A stretch of 38,475 bases of DNA from Vreelandella glaciei (GCF_013415125.1 NZ_JACCDE010000042.1:1-38475), one strand, 5' to 3'; numbered from the stretch's first letter, positions 1-7,782 are shown. Notes: generated from the letters alone by a model not told the origin. Program-made: numbers and translations.

Positions 1-91
1 CCGCTTTTGCTTCCGCTTCGGTGGCTTTTTCGACACCGCCTAGCTTTGTTTCCGTTGATGCGGGCAGGCGTTCAGCGGGCATCGTGCCTGC
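1..91. repeat. 91-bp terminal direct repeat, left copy
   Basis: These bases are identical to 38385-38475 at the right end. The tail-fibre gene reads in frame across the join, so the repeat most likely marks the overlap of a circular assembly with a unit of 38,384 bp. An exact 91-bp overlap is typical of k-mer assembly. A genuine terminal redundancy is less likely, because P2-type phages package from cos. Confidence 0.9.
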
Positions 92-985
92 GTTTAGATT
101 GCTCGCATCGCGGTAATAATTCCCTTCCTGACCGTCGAGCTGGTCGGCATCCATGCCTGAGCCCGTACCGCCGTTCCCGGTGTGGTACATTTTTCGCCAG
201 CCCCCCCAGGTGCCTACTTCAAACCCCGTTGATTTGAAATACAGCTCGGGTTCGTTGCTGCTGCCTGACGATGACGCCGCGATCCACACCGCGCGATTAC
301 CCCCACGATCTAGCCGGATAGCCCCACCGCCGCCGACGCTCGGGGCGTTTTCTGTTTCAGACTCGCTCCAGCGATAGAACCCCGCGCGGATGGTGCTGTT
401 GTGAAAGTTGGGCAAAAGCGGTTGCTCGTATGTATTCCCTGCTACCCCCAGCCCAAACTGTTGGAACGCGGCTAGCACCCCCGCGGCGTCAGGAAATTTA
501 TTATTACTTCCCGCTTTGGCTTCGGCTTCGGTGGCTTTTTCTACGACCCCTTTTGTCGTTTCGGTCGCCGGGGGATTGCTGAAGGTGACGTCGCCAAAAG
601 TGAGCGATGCGGCGGCGATGTCGGCGAAAACGACATCGGTGGTCAGCAGTAGCGTTGTCTCTGACGATTTTTCAATGATGGGCGCGGCTTGTCCGTAGAC
701 CGCAAACAGGGTGCCAAACTCGGTGATTAAACCGAATCCCCGCACGGTGTATGCGTCGCTGCCTTCGTCTTTTGCTGTAACGCTGATGGTGTCAGGCGCA
801 ACAACTTCCCCGGCGATGCTGGCCACCCGCTTGATTTCACCTGGCAGCACCGTTTGCTGTTCCGACGGCGCAAAGGCGGTTGCGGTAAAGGCGATGTGTG
901 TAATCTCTACGGGTTTGGTACCGGTGTTCGCGGCGTTGATAATTTCTGCGCGCCCCGCGTCGGTGACAGTGATTTTGAGCGCCAT
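1..985 (-). CDS. H: tail fibre protein H, N-terminal part (gene continues at 38384-37672)
   Basis: This is the first 328 codons of the receptor-binding tail fibre, P2 gpH-like. The start is ATG at 985, just after the gpI stop, with GAGGGA about 5 nt upstream. The N-terminal ~140 residues (beginning MALKITVTDAGRAEI) form the baseplate-attachment region. A ~118-residue module follows, from KATEAEAKAG through FYRWSE to FKSTGFEVGTWG, and then a DADQLDGQ linker. The frame is open at base 1 and continues exactly at 38384, giving about 565 residues in all. The module is repeated almost perfectly in the C-terminal part. It is the last-but-one gene of the V-J-I-H-G late operon. The fibre assignment is strong; the receptor cannot be read from the sequence. 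Confidence 0.88.
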   Translation of the reverse strand, partial: MALKITVTDAGRAEIINAANTGTKPVEITHIAFTATAFAPSEQQTVLPGEIKRVASIAGEVVAPDTISVTAKDEGSDAYTVRGFGLITEFGTLFAVYGQAAPIIEKSSETTLLLTTDVVFADIAAASLTFGDVTFSNPPATETTKGVVEKATEAEAKAGSNNKFPDAAGVLAAFQQFGLGVAGNTYEQPLLPNFHNSTIRAGFYRWSESETENAPSVGGGGAIRLDRGGNRAVWIAASSSGSSNEPELYFKSTGFEVGTWGGWRKMYHTGNGGTGSGMDADQLDGQEGNYYRDASNLNAGTMPAERLPASTETKLGGVEKATEAEAKA

Positions 986-986
986 T

Positions 987-1520
987 TTATCCCTCGGTAT
1001 GTAAGCGTCTATATATCGTTGGTCGGGCGACGGCATACGTGCCTATCTCGCCGTCGGCGGCGATGCCTGCAATCAGCGTGAAGTGAGAACGCACGGGCTT
1101 TACGCGCCGCACTTCTTGAATGATGTCGTTTTGGAGTTCGGCAGCGTTGTTGTCGGCGCGGACGGTGAGCACTAGCTCGAACGTGTGGGGTGGGCCCTTG
1201 GGCTCTGTTTGCCACCATTCGCGGATGGCCACGCCTGCACCGAAGGATTCGACGACGCGGCGGACTGATTGTGCGGTGCCGCGGCGGCGGTGGATCTCGA
1301 CGGCTTGCCGGATCCGCTCGCGCTTGATTTGTTCTGACCAGTAGGGCTTCCAGGCGGCGACGCCGAGCGACCATGCTAGCCAGGGGAGCAGCGGCGCGGG
1401 GCAGGTGTCGGGGTTCCATAGCTCGCGGAGCGGGGTGGGCACATCGGACACGCGGGCGGCAACTGCCGATAGACCGCGCTCTAATTTGCTGGCGTTGGGG
1501 GGTAGTAGGTGGTTATTCAT
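987..1520 (-). CDS. I: baseplate/tail protein I
   Basis: This is a P2 gpI-family tail protein of 177 residues, close to the P2 length of about 176. It is part of the baseplate wedge between gpJ and the fibre. Recognisable stretches are LLPPNASKLERGLSAV at the N-terminus, the core LWNPDTCPAPLLPWLAWS, and the RRGTAQSVRRVVESFG region, all typical of the phage tail protein I family. I chose ATG at 1520, which overlaps the end of gpJ by 8 nt, over an upstream in-frame ATG inside gpJ. The stop TAA is 1 nt from the H start codon, so I and H are tightly coupled. Confidence 0.93.
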   Translation of the reverse strand: MNNHLLPPNASKLERGLSAVAARVSDVPTPLRELWNPDTCPAPLLPWLAWSLGVAAWKPYWSEQIKRERIRQAVEIHRRRGTAQSVRRVVESFGAGVAIREWWQTEPKGPPHTFELVLTVRADNNAAELQNDIIQEVRRVKPVRSHFTLIAGIAADGEIGTYAVARPTIYRRLHTEG

Positions 1521-2403
1521 CGACGCCCCCATTGGCAATGGCAATGGCGGTGCAGTAGGCGGCTTGCTGGCGATCCACGGTTATCGTTTGCGTGGGGCTT
1601 TCGAGTTCGACGCGCTGAACACCGGCGCGGTGTAGGGCGGCGTAAACGCCGGAGAGGGTGATATCCATGCCGAGGCGGTGTTGCTTGTCGACGTATTTTT
1701 GGGCTTCGGCTTGGGCTTCGGCTAATACGACGTCGCTATCCGGCCCTGGGTAGAAAAAGAGCGCGGCGTCAATGGTGTATTCGATGATATCGACGCCTTG
1801 AACGATGACGTGGTCGGTGAGCGGGCGGACATCTTCGGCGCTGACGGCGGCGTCGACGGTTTCGAGCAGCTCGGGCGTGGGGGTTCCGTTGCCTTCGCGG
1901 GCGAGGACGGTTAGCACGACATCGCCGGGCGTGGGGCTGGTGGCACTGGCGTCTAGCACGCTGCCGCTGGCTGAGAGGGCGTGGAATATGTAGGCGCCTT
2001 CTGGCCCTGCCGTTGATAGGCCTTCGAGGGATAGCAGGATGCGGCGACGGAAGTCGGCGTTGGTCTCAAATGCAGGCGGTACCGGGGGGATGGCGTCGGG
2101 GTCGCCCGCATCGGTTTGTAGCCGGTTGACGTTGAAGAGGGCGCCGAGGTTGTCGAGGTCTTCTTCTTCGGCGTAGGCGAGCATGACGGCGCGGGCGGCT
2201 TCGTTGACGCGCTGGCGTACTAGCATTTCGCGGTAGGCGGCTACTTCTAGAATTTTGTAGATAGGGTCGGATTCTGCCGGGACGTCAAACTCGGGGTAGC
2301 GGTAGGCGAGGTCGTCGAGTAGCTCGGCGAGAATTGATTCGTAGTCGATATTTTCGACAATGCGGGGTACGGGGAGCTGAGATAAATCTATTGCATTGCT
2401 CAT
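1513..2403 (-). CDS. J: baseplate assembly protein J
   Basis: This is a 296-residue P2 gpJ-like baseplate wedge protein of the Baseplate_J family (P2 J is 302). The N-terminus MSNAIDLSQLPVPRIVE is followed by a helical region (FDVPAESDPIYKILEVAAYRE) and LDNLGALFNVNRL, all family hallmarks. The ATG at 2403 overlaps the gpV stop as ATGA, so V and J are translationally coupled. P2 has gpW between V and J; here no room exists for it. The gpW homologue lies at 4395-6191. Confidence 0.95.
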   Translation of the reverse strand: MSNAIDLSQLPVPRIVENIDYESILAELLDDLAYRYPEFDVPAESDPIYKILEVAAYREMLVRQRVNEAARAVMLAYAEEEDLDNLGALFNVNRLQTDAGDPDAIPPVPPAFETNADFRRRILLSLEGLSTAGPEGAYIFHALSASGSVLDASATSPTPGDVVLTVLAREGNGTPTPELLETVDAAVSAEDVRPLTDHVIVQGVDIIEYTIDAALFFYPGPDSDVVLAEAQAEAQKYVDKQHRLGMDITLSGVYAALHRAGVQRVELESPTQTITVDRQQAAYCTAIAIANGGVDE

Positions 2404-2969
2404 AGTGGCCCTTGTGTGTTGCCACCGCCGGTTTGAACGCCGCCGTGGACGTGGTCGCTGCCGACGTTTTTGCCGTTGTGTGTTTTGGTGCCGCCGACCT
2501 GGGTGTCGCTGCCTTGGCGTTGCATATCGCCTTGGTGATTGATGTTGCCGACCCATTGGGTGCCGCCGGGGGCGTGTATCTCGATGGAGCCCGGTAGGTT
2601 TATGCGCAGCACGCTGTTGGCGTGGTCGTATTCGAACAGGCCGCTATCGGGAAATAGACGGCTGATGACGCCGGGGTCGTTGCTGGGCGGCTGGGCGCTG
2701 AGCTGGAATAGACTGGGCATGGCGATGCCGTTGGATAGGTCGCCGCCGGGCGAAAGGATCATTACCTGTTCGCCGACGGTGGGCGGGTTCCAATCGCGGG
2801 TAGTGCCCGCGCGGCCACCGGCCCAGGGTAGCCAGCCGGTGAGCAGCTTTCCTGAGCGTACGCGCACGGCGGGGAGGCGCTCATTGGGCGCGCCGTGATC
2901 CACTTCGGCGATGGCACCAACGCGGAGTAGGTTTTCGATCAATCTGAGTAGTTCGGCGACGTTGTTCAT
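2400..2969 (-). CDS. V: baseplate spike protein V
   Basis: This is a 189-residue P2 gpV-like spike (P2 V is 211), the membrane-piercing tip of the contractile tail. An N-terminal OB-fold region contains TGWLPWAGGRAG and PTVGEQVMILSPGGDL. A beta-helical C-terminus ends in NHQGDMQRQGSDTQ and a DHVHGG sequence; the HxH is the position that binds iron at the spike apex in P2-type proteins. It is the first gene of the V-J-I-H-G operon. A late-activator site lies at 3016-3037. The ATG has no convincing Shine-Dalgarno sequence and sits only about 57 bp from that site's centre. Confidence 0.93.
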   Translation of the reverse strand: MNNVAELLRLIENLLRVGAIAEVDHGAPNERLPAVRVRSGKLLTGWLPWAGGRAGTTRDWNPPTVGEQVMILSPGGDLSNGIAMPSLFQLSAQPPSNDPGVISRLFPDSGLFEYDHANSVLRINLPGSIEIHAPGGTQWVGNINHQGDMQRQGSDTQVGGTKTHNGKNVGSDHVHGGVQTGGGNTQGPL

Positions 2970-3015
2970 GCCGCCAATGGTGTGAGCCTTACGCGCGTGT
3001 GGGTAGCGGCGGGCG

Positions 3016-3037
3016 TTGTGCCAGCCGCTTTGGACAA
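3016..3037 (-). promoter_or_regulatory. late promoter V: Ogr-type site TTGT-N14-ACAA
   Basis: An inverted TTGT...ACAA element lies 47 bp upstream of gpV. The same element with the same N14 spacing occurs at 11837-11858 and 37019-37040, each at the head of a late operon. The flank 2977-3022 is nearly identical to 36979-37025. P2 Ogr/Delta sites are described as TGT-N12-ACA centred near -55; the spacing here is 2 bp wider. Binding by the Ogr-like protein at 22324-22743 is inferred. Confidence 0.68.
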
Positions 3038-3047
3038 TTGATGGGGT

Positions 3048-3503
3048 TTAGTTGGGCGGGGTGAGGTGGTTTAAGACACTGTCGGCGATGCGGTCGGCGT
3101 CTTTTGCGGTGATACCGATTAGCTCGCGGCGGGCGTAATGGTGTTGCGGGCCGCCGCGCTCTACGCGATCCCGCAATCCGTAGTGGTGCACGCGGGCGAT
3201 GCGGGCGACGCGACCGAGGAATCCGACTTCGGCGGCGTCGGCATTGGTTTTTAGGCGTAGGTATTTGGCGGTTCGGATCTTCGTGAACATGGCTTTGCGA
3301 CGGATGCGACCGCTTCGCCCGCGTAGTTCGGTGCGGGGTTCAAACGGCGTGCCGTCGGGGTTGGTTTGGGCTTTGATGCGCTCGCGGTTGGCGATGCGTA
3401 GGTCGCGGGCGACTTCGCGGGCTAATACGCGGCGCTCTTTTGTTCCGAGCTTGTTGATGAGCGGGGTTAGCCATTCTTCTAGTTGTTGGAGTTCGTCACT
3501 CAT
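3048..3503 (-). CDS. S: tail completion protein S
   Basis: This is a 151-residue P2 gpS-like virion morphogenesis (tail completion) protein; P2 S is 150. It begins MSDELQQLEEWLTPLIN. The central segment LRIANRERIKAQTNPDGTPFEPR, then IRRKAMFTKIRTAKYL and VARIARVHHYGLRDRV, are characteristic of the family. It stabilises the head-proximal end of the tail before joining. The ATG overlaps the gpR stop as ATGA. It is the last gene of the operon that starts at gpO. Confidence 0.94.
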   Translation of the reverse strand: MSDELQQLEEWLTPLINKLGTKERRVLAREVARDLRIANRERIKAQTNPDGTPFEPRTELRGRSGRIRRKAMFTKIRTAKYLRLKTNADAAEVGFLGRVARIARVHHYGLRDRVERGGPQHHYARRELIGITAKDADRIADSVLNHLTPPN

Positions 3504-3982
3504 GGGCTATTCCACTCGGCTTCGAGGGTGTAGTCGGCGTCGCCTGGGTGTTTGATGTTGAGTTGCCAATGAGTGGCCGGGCAGGCGTCGGCGGGGTATT
3601 CGGGCATGCGGTGGTGGGCGTCGATGCTGCCTGTTTCGCAATCCACTTTTGCGACGACGCGCTCGGTGAGGCGGACGGTTATGGCTAGGTCCCAATGGGT
3701 GTTGTTGAGGATCTCGGCCTCGATCTGTACGGCGTCGTCTTCAACTAGATTGGGCTCGTAGGTGTTGAGCCATTGCAGCAGGGGGATCATGACCGTATCA
3801 GGTGAGCCGGTGTAGTCCTGAATGATGACCTGTGCGTCGAATCGGTATTCGTGGCTGAGCGTGGTTCCGCGCGAGAATTTTATACTGCCGTCGTTGACGA
3901 ACGTTAAGAGCTGTTCGGGGTTGCGCTTAAGCTCGGGCACGGATGCTAGCAGGTGTTGGCGTAGGGCTTGGAGTTTGATCAT
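3500..3982 (-). CDS. R: tail completion protein R
   Basis: This is a 160-residue P2 gpR-like tail completion protein (P2 R is 155). The N-terminal MIKLQALRQHLLASVPELKRNPEQLLTF and the segment FRYDAQVIIQDY-like (FDAQVIIQDYTG) followed by PLLQWLNTYEPN identify the family. It works with gpS in head-tail joining. The start overlaps the stop of the upstream unknown gene as ATGA and its own stop overlaps gpS, so translation is coupled throughout. Confidence 0.94.
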   Translation of the reverse strand: MIKLQALRQHLLASVPELKRNPEQLLTFVNDGSIKFSRGTTLSHEYRFDAQVIIQDYTGSPDTVMIPLLQWLNTYEPNLVEDDAVQIEAEILNNTHWDLAITVRLTERVVAKVDCETGSIDAHHRMPEYPADACPATHWQLNIKHPGDADYTLEAEWNSP

Positions 3983-4398
3983 TGGGTGTTTTCTTCTTCG
4001 CTGGGCAGCGGGGTTAGGCCTAGGGCGGTGATGTGCTGCCGGGCGCCTTCGAGACTGTCGCCCTTAATGACCGCGATGATGTCCGGCGTTGCCTTTTCCG
4101 GGGCGTTTAGCGTGCCGATGCGGAGCCGTTGCTGGGCGCGGGATGCGGAGGCTAGCTCCGCATGGGCGGCAAAGCTGGGTGGTTGCAGCGGCTGCGCGGC
4201 GGCGATGGTGAACACGGGTTTTACGACGGTGCTGCATACGCTGTAGTGATTGCCTGCGAGGTCTTGATAACGGGGCTCGCCGAATGTTTTATCGTCTGCT
4301 GCTGATTCGCCGAGGATGAGGGCGATTTGATTGGCGTCGTTTATGTGGGCCTTGGGAACGGCGATAGTGACGCGGTCGGTGTATTCGGTGGTGTTCAT
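3979..4398 (-). CDS. unrecognised 139-residue protein in the late operon
   Basis: I do not recognise this protein. It is predicted soluble, with no membrane segment or signal peptide, and has an Ala-rich middle (around residues 65-95) and an acidic end (EEENTQ). The ATG overlaps the stop of the gpW-LamG fusion (ATGA) and its stop overlaps gpR, so it is made in step with tail genes. P2 has no gene at this place. Its fixed position directly after the LamG fusion suggests an accessory or chaperone for that protein. This is inference from position only. Confidence 0.75.
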   Translation of the reverse strand: MNTTEYTDRVTIAVPKAHINDANQIALILGESAADDKTFGEPRYQDLAGNHYSVCSTVVKPVFTIAAAQPLQPPSFAAHAELASASRAQQRLRIGTLNAPEKATPDIIAVIKGDSLEGARQHITALGLTPLPSEEENTQ

Positions 4399-6191
4399 AG
4401 TGCGACTCCTGCTAGCTGGGCGGCGTAGGTTTCGGTGAGTTCTCGTTCGCTTTCACTCATGACGCGGTAGGCCATCGCTAAGCCGTAAAATTTTCCGGAA
4501 AAGGGCTGATTGCCGTTGTTGGGGGCGGAAAACAGGCGGATAAAACCGCTGGACTGGACGGAACCGAATCCTGCCGGGACGCTGTTTTCTTGCTGTAGCG
4601 CGCGGTTGATAAACACGCGCACGCTCCCGGCGCTGGCATCGTATTCAATGGACATGATGCGCGGCCCTTCGGGGTAGGGAATGCTAAAAGCGACAACCCC
4701 CCCTTGTCCGTCATCTAAATAAACATAATCCGGCCGGATAAAGAATCCGGGCACGGTGCCCGCCTCTCCGGTACCGCGGTTGCCAAACAGCCGCTGATTG
4801 CTGCCGGTGTCAGTAGCGGATAGCGCTATCACGATCGTAAACGAGCCAATTTCGCTTACTACGGGTATGTCAAGATGGTCATTGATCCCGTCTGGTAGTA
4901 ACCACTGCAGACCATTATCGGCCTGATACGGCGGCCGCGCCGCGGCGACGGGCTGTACGGCTGATTGACTGCCGGGGATGACGCTGCGTAGGCGGCCGAC
5001 GGGGTCGCCGGTGGCGGTTACCGGCGTTTGAATGAGGGTGTCTTGCCATAGATTTTGCTGATTTAAGACGATGGGCTTGGGTACCAGCAGCAACCCTTGG
5101 TTGCTGCCTGCAAAGGCGTTTTGAATGACTTTTTCGAGCGGGTCGCCTCCGTGCAGGTTTGAGATAAATCGCTCGACATCGGTTAGTAGGTTGCCGAAGC
5201 CGCCCTCCACTTCTAGGTAGCCCCACATGCGTCCTGATGAGGGAATGTTGGCGTGTATGAACGGGGTGATGTCGCCTTCGAAGGGGGCGCAATTTAAGGC
5301 GACGCCGGTGGCGGGTAATGATGAGACTTGACGATTCAGCGTTATTGTATTGCCGGAAAATGCTTCGCGGTTAACGCGAATACTCCCGCCGCCGGTTATC
5401 GCGCTGCTTTCAATTTCTGGGTGGTGCCTGCCCGCAAACGCGCCTGACGCCGTTCTCGACCGGAATGCTCCGTACCCTGCGCCTCCCCACTGCGCCGAGA
5501 TGGCAATATCAAATGGGCTGGTGTATTCGGGGTTCCGCGTTAACGTCATGAAGCTACTGACGCCGTCGTATTCGATCCAGTGCTGGCCCGCTTCCGTGCG
5601 GTAGATGGGGCGGTTTGCGCTGACGGGCTGGATTAGATGGTTGTTATTGCCGGATAGGTCATTGATGCGCCCGACGGGGTCGCCGTTTTTGGTGACGGGT
5701 AGGTTTCCGGCGGCGTCCTTGAACATGTTGGCGGTGCCGAGCACCACGGGGTTGACGATGTAAAAAACGCCTTTTTTGCTGTTTTTAAATAGGTTTTCGA
5801 TTAGGCGTTTTATCCGGGCGTTTTGGGGGTTGCCGTTTTTGATGGCGGCGGCGATGGCGTTGGTGATCGGCGAGGTGATCATCTGGCCGTCTTGGGTTTT
5901 TCCGATGAGTTCCATTATGGCGGTTCCGTGGGCGTCGGTGCTGATGGTGCGGCGGGTGCCGGTGATGGTGATACGCGGCTCCCAGCGACTGACGGCGATG
6001 ACGGTGGCGGCGTAGACCTGCATTAGCAGCGCGTCTGTCATGGGCATGTCTAGCAGTTCGGGCACTAGGCTGCCGTATTCGCGTCGCATGACGCGCGAGC
6101 CAATGGGGGTGGTGATGATGTCGGCGATGCTCTGGCGGATGTGCTCGGCGCCTTCTAGCTGTTCGCCGGTGTTGATGTTCATGCCTGCCAT
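4395..6191 (-). CDS. W: baseplate wedge gpW fused to two LamG-like modules
   Basis: Residues 1 to about 120 match the P2 gpW / T4 gp25-like baseplate wedge (LEGAEHIRQSIADIITTPIG, SRVMRREYGSLVPELLD, ISRWEPRITI-like). P2 W is only about 115 residues; this protein has 598. The extra ~470 residues are two homologous repeats, about 145-345 and 365-598. Each opens with an NPVVLGTANMFKD/KPIVLNQQNLWQD-type strand, then VTxxGDPVGR, then a beta-rich region resembling LamG/concanavalin-like domains (IEYDGVSSFMTL, FTIVIALSATD, GKFYGLAMAYR). Start ATG overlaps the upstream stop (TAATG). The gene lies upstream of R rather than between V and J. The wedge call is firm, the LamG fold is likely, and an adhesin role is inferred. 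Confidence 0.85.
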   Translation of the reverse strand: MAGMNINTGEQLEGAEHIRQSIADIITTPIGSRVMRREYGSLVPELLDMPMTDALLMQVYAATVIAVSRWEPRITITGTRRTISTDAHGTAIMELIGKTQDGQMITSPITNAIAAAIKNGNPQNARIKRLIENLFKNSKKGVFYIVNPVVLGTANMFKDAAGNLPVTKNGDPVGRINDLSGNNNHLIQPVSANRPIYRTEAGQHWIEYDGVSSFMTLTRNPEYTSPFDIAISAQWGGAGYGAFRSRTASGAFAGRHHPEIESSAITGGGSIRVNREAFSGNTITLNRQVSSLPATGVALNCAPFEGDITPFIHANIPSSGRMWGYLEVEGGFGNLLTDVERFISNLHGGDPLEKVIQNAFAGSNQGLLLVPKPIVLNQQNLWQDTLIQTPVTATGDPVGRLRSVIPGSQSAVQPVAAARPPYQADNGLQWLLPDGINDHLDIPVVSEIGSFTIVIALSATDTGSNQRLFGNRGTGEAGTVPGFFIRPDYVYLDDGQGGVVAFSIPYPEGPRIMSIEYDASAGSVRVFINRALQQENSVPAGFGSVQSSGFIRLFSAPNNGNQPFSGKFYGLAMAYRVMSESERELTETYAAQLAGVAL

Positions 6192-6496
6192 TATTTTTTA
6201 AACACGCGGCGATAGGTGGTGGTGTCGTCGCTTTCGACCCATACGTTTAGCTCGGGGTTTGCTGCGCCGCTGAGGCTGACGCGTATGGTGAGGGGGGCGG
6301 CGTTGAGTAGGTGTAGGCCGGGGCCTTCTAACACGCCGCCGCTGATGGGTAGCCAGCCGCTTTTATCGGGGAGCTGAGCCTCTACCGTTACCGTGCCGCC
6401 GCCTAGGTTGCCCGCGACGTAGATGTTGAGCATCTGGCCGGGGTGGCGGTATTCGTTGCTCGTGCCGTTTTCGGTTTGGTTGTTGAGCAGTTTCAT
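6191..6496 (-). CDS. unrecognised 101-residue beta-rich protein
   Basis: A small protein of unknown family. Its composition, with alternating beta strands (QMLNIYVAGNLGGGTVTVEAQ, PLTIRVSLSG, PELNVWVESDD), suggests a compact beta-sandwich such as a virion decoration or adhesin accessory. ATG 6496 overlaps the Rz1 stop (ATGA), and its stop overlaps the gpW-LamG start (TAATG). It sits between lysis and baseplate genes and may belong functionally with the LamG fusion. That is inference from position. Confidence 0.75.
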   Translation of the reverse strand: MKLLNNQTENGTSNEYRHPGQMLNIYVAGNLGGGTVTVEAQLPDKSGWLPISGGVLEGPGLHLLNAAPLTIRVSLSGAANPELNVWVESDDTTTYRRVFKK

Positions 6497-6744
6497 GGGG
6501 TTCCCTCTAATACATCGACTAGGCCGTTGTGGCGGATTGCGCAGCGGTGATATTCGGCGGCCCATTCGCGCATGGTGAGCGTGACATCTTCGCCGGTGCC
6601 GGTGGTGAGCAGGGGCAACACGCTAGGGCAGCGCTGCATTAGGTTCTGTTGCTTCGGGCTGGGTTCCGGTGGCGGCGTGGTTGAGCAGGCTGATAACGCT
6701 AGGCTCAAGGCAAACGCGCTGGTAAATCGGCTTTTGAATTTCAC
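6493..6744 (-). CDS. Rz1: Rz1-like outer-membrane spanin lipoprotein (LysC)
   Basis: This 83-residue protein has a basic N-terminus, a hydrophobic stretch and a lipobox LSACS (Cys near residue 20), then a Pro-rich TTPPPEPSP segment, all typical of Rz1/LysC spanins. It starts inside the Rz gene in another frame (overlap 6623-6744), the classic nested arrangement. With Rz it fuses inner and outer membranes in the last step of lysis. No other assignment fits as well. Confidence 0.88.
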   Translation of the reverse strand: MKFKSRFTSAFALSLALSACSTTPPPEPSPKQQNLMQRCPSVLPLLTTGTGEDVTLTMREWAAEYHRCAIRHNGLVDVLEGTP

Positions 6745-6973
6745 GGATGATTCCCCTATCGATTACCCGTTCGTTGGCCTGCAATTCGCCCAGGCGTGCT
6801 TCTACGTGGGCGGCGATCTTTGACTCGCGCTGCATGCTTGCGTCGATTGCCTGTTGGGCGGCGCGTTCGGCGGTGAGGGCGTGGCTGTCGTTTTGCCAGT
6901 TGGCGACTTGGTAGCCCGCGGCGAAGGCTGCAACCACTCCCGCCGCCGCTGCTGTAAGAATGATTTTGTTCAT
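6623..6973 (-). CDS. Rz: Rz-like inner-membrane spanin (LysB)
   Basis: This 116-residue protein has an N-terminal membrane anchor (about residues 4-24, IILTAAAAGVVAAFAAGY) followed by an Ala/Glu-rich helical periplasmic region, as in LysB/Rz proteins. ATG 6973 overlaps the endolysin stop (ATGA). Its 3' third is overlapped by Rz1 in another frame. It would pair with the Rz1 lipoprotein to span the periplasm. Confidence 0.85.
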   Translation of the reverse strand: MNKIILTAAAAGVVAAFAAGYQVANWQNDSHALTAERAAQQAIDASMQRESKIAAHVEARLGELQANERVIDRGIIREIQKPIYQRVCLEPSVISLLNHAATGTQPEATEPNAALP

Positions 6974-7782
6974 GCTGCCAGCCTCATGCCTTGATCGTGG
7001 CGGCGGTAGGCGGCGGCTAGCTTGGTGTCGTAGTCGTTGGCGGCGTAGTTGGGGCCGTTGTAGCGGCTGGCGAACCCTGCCCAATCGTGGCGGCGTAACG
7101 CAGCGTGTATGCCTTTGTCTTTTTCGACGAAGCGGACGAAGGCGCCTAGCTGGTTGGCTTCGTTGATGGCCATATCGGCGGCGTAATTTTCGGCGGATTC
7201 GTAACCCAGGCGCTTCCAGTGGAAACCCATGATTTGAAAGAGCCCCCAGCTTGCGGACTCAATCGACGCGGCGGTGTGGATCTCGCCCGCGCGTTCGCGG
7301 CGGTTGTGTTCGCGGTAGCCGCCGACATAGCCGCCGGGGCTGCCGTTGACAATATCGGGCTGGGCGCGCTGGTACGGTAGCGGGTTGATGCCGTGGTGCT
7401 GTAACTGGCGGCGCATGATGTGGCGTTCGAAGAGGATGATGGGCACGCCGTTACGCGGGCCTCCGAAGTGGAAACCGTTACCGCGGCTTTCAACTTCGTT
7501 GACGGCCATCACGGCGGCTAGCTCTACATTTAGCCGGTCGGCTGCGTCGACTAGATCAATTTGCCTCAGTAGCCGTTCGTTTTTCTGGCCATGGAGAAGG
7601 GCGCGCGTTTTGGGGCCTGCGATGCCGTCGGTGACCAGACCTTGCGAGCGCTGGTAGCTGCGGACGGCTTGCTCGGTTTGCGGGCCGAAGTGGCCGTCGA
7701 CGCTAACGGAGTAACCAGCGGCGGTTAGCTCGCGCTGCAGGGCGGTGACACTTGGGCCGATGGAGCCTTGGCGTAGCAACAT
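6970..7782 (-). CDS. endolysin: peptidoglycan-binding domain plus N-acetylmuramidase (DUF3380)
   Basis: A 270-residue modular lysin. Residues about 5-65 are a PG_binding_1 domain (SVTALQRELTAAGYSVSVDGHFGPQT, VRSYQRSQGLVTDGIAGPKT). Residues about 85-265 are the N-acetylmuramidase DUF3380 domain, with AVMAVNEVESRGNGFHF (probable catalytic Glu in NEVESRG), ILFERHIMRR and ASWGLFQIMGFHW. It cleaves the glycan strands of host peptidoglycan. No signal peptide is visible, so it depends on the holin encoded upstream. ATG 7782 lies 1 nt from the upstream stop. Confidence 0.93.
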   Translation of the reverse strand: MLLRQGSIGPSVTALQRELTAAGYSVSVDGHFGPQTEQAVRSYQRSQGLVTDGIAGPKTRALLHGQKNERLLRQIDLVDAADRLNVELAAVMAVNEVESRGNGFHFGGPRNGVPIILFERHIMRRQLQHHGINPLPYQRAQPDIVNGSPGGYVGGYREHNRRERAGEIHTAASIESASWGLFQIMGFHWKRLGYESAENYAADMAINEANQLGAFVRFVEKDKGIHAALRRHDWAGFASRYNGPNYAANDYDTKLAAAYRRHDQGMRLAA

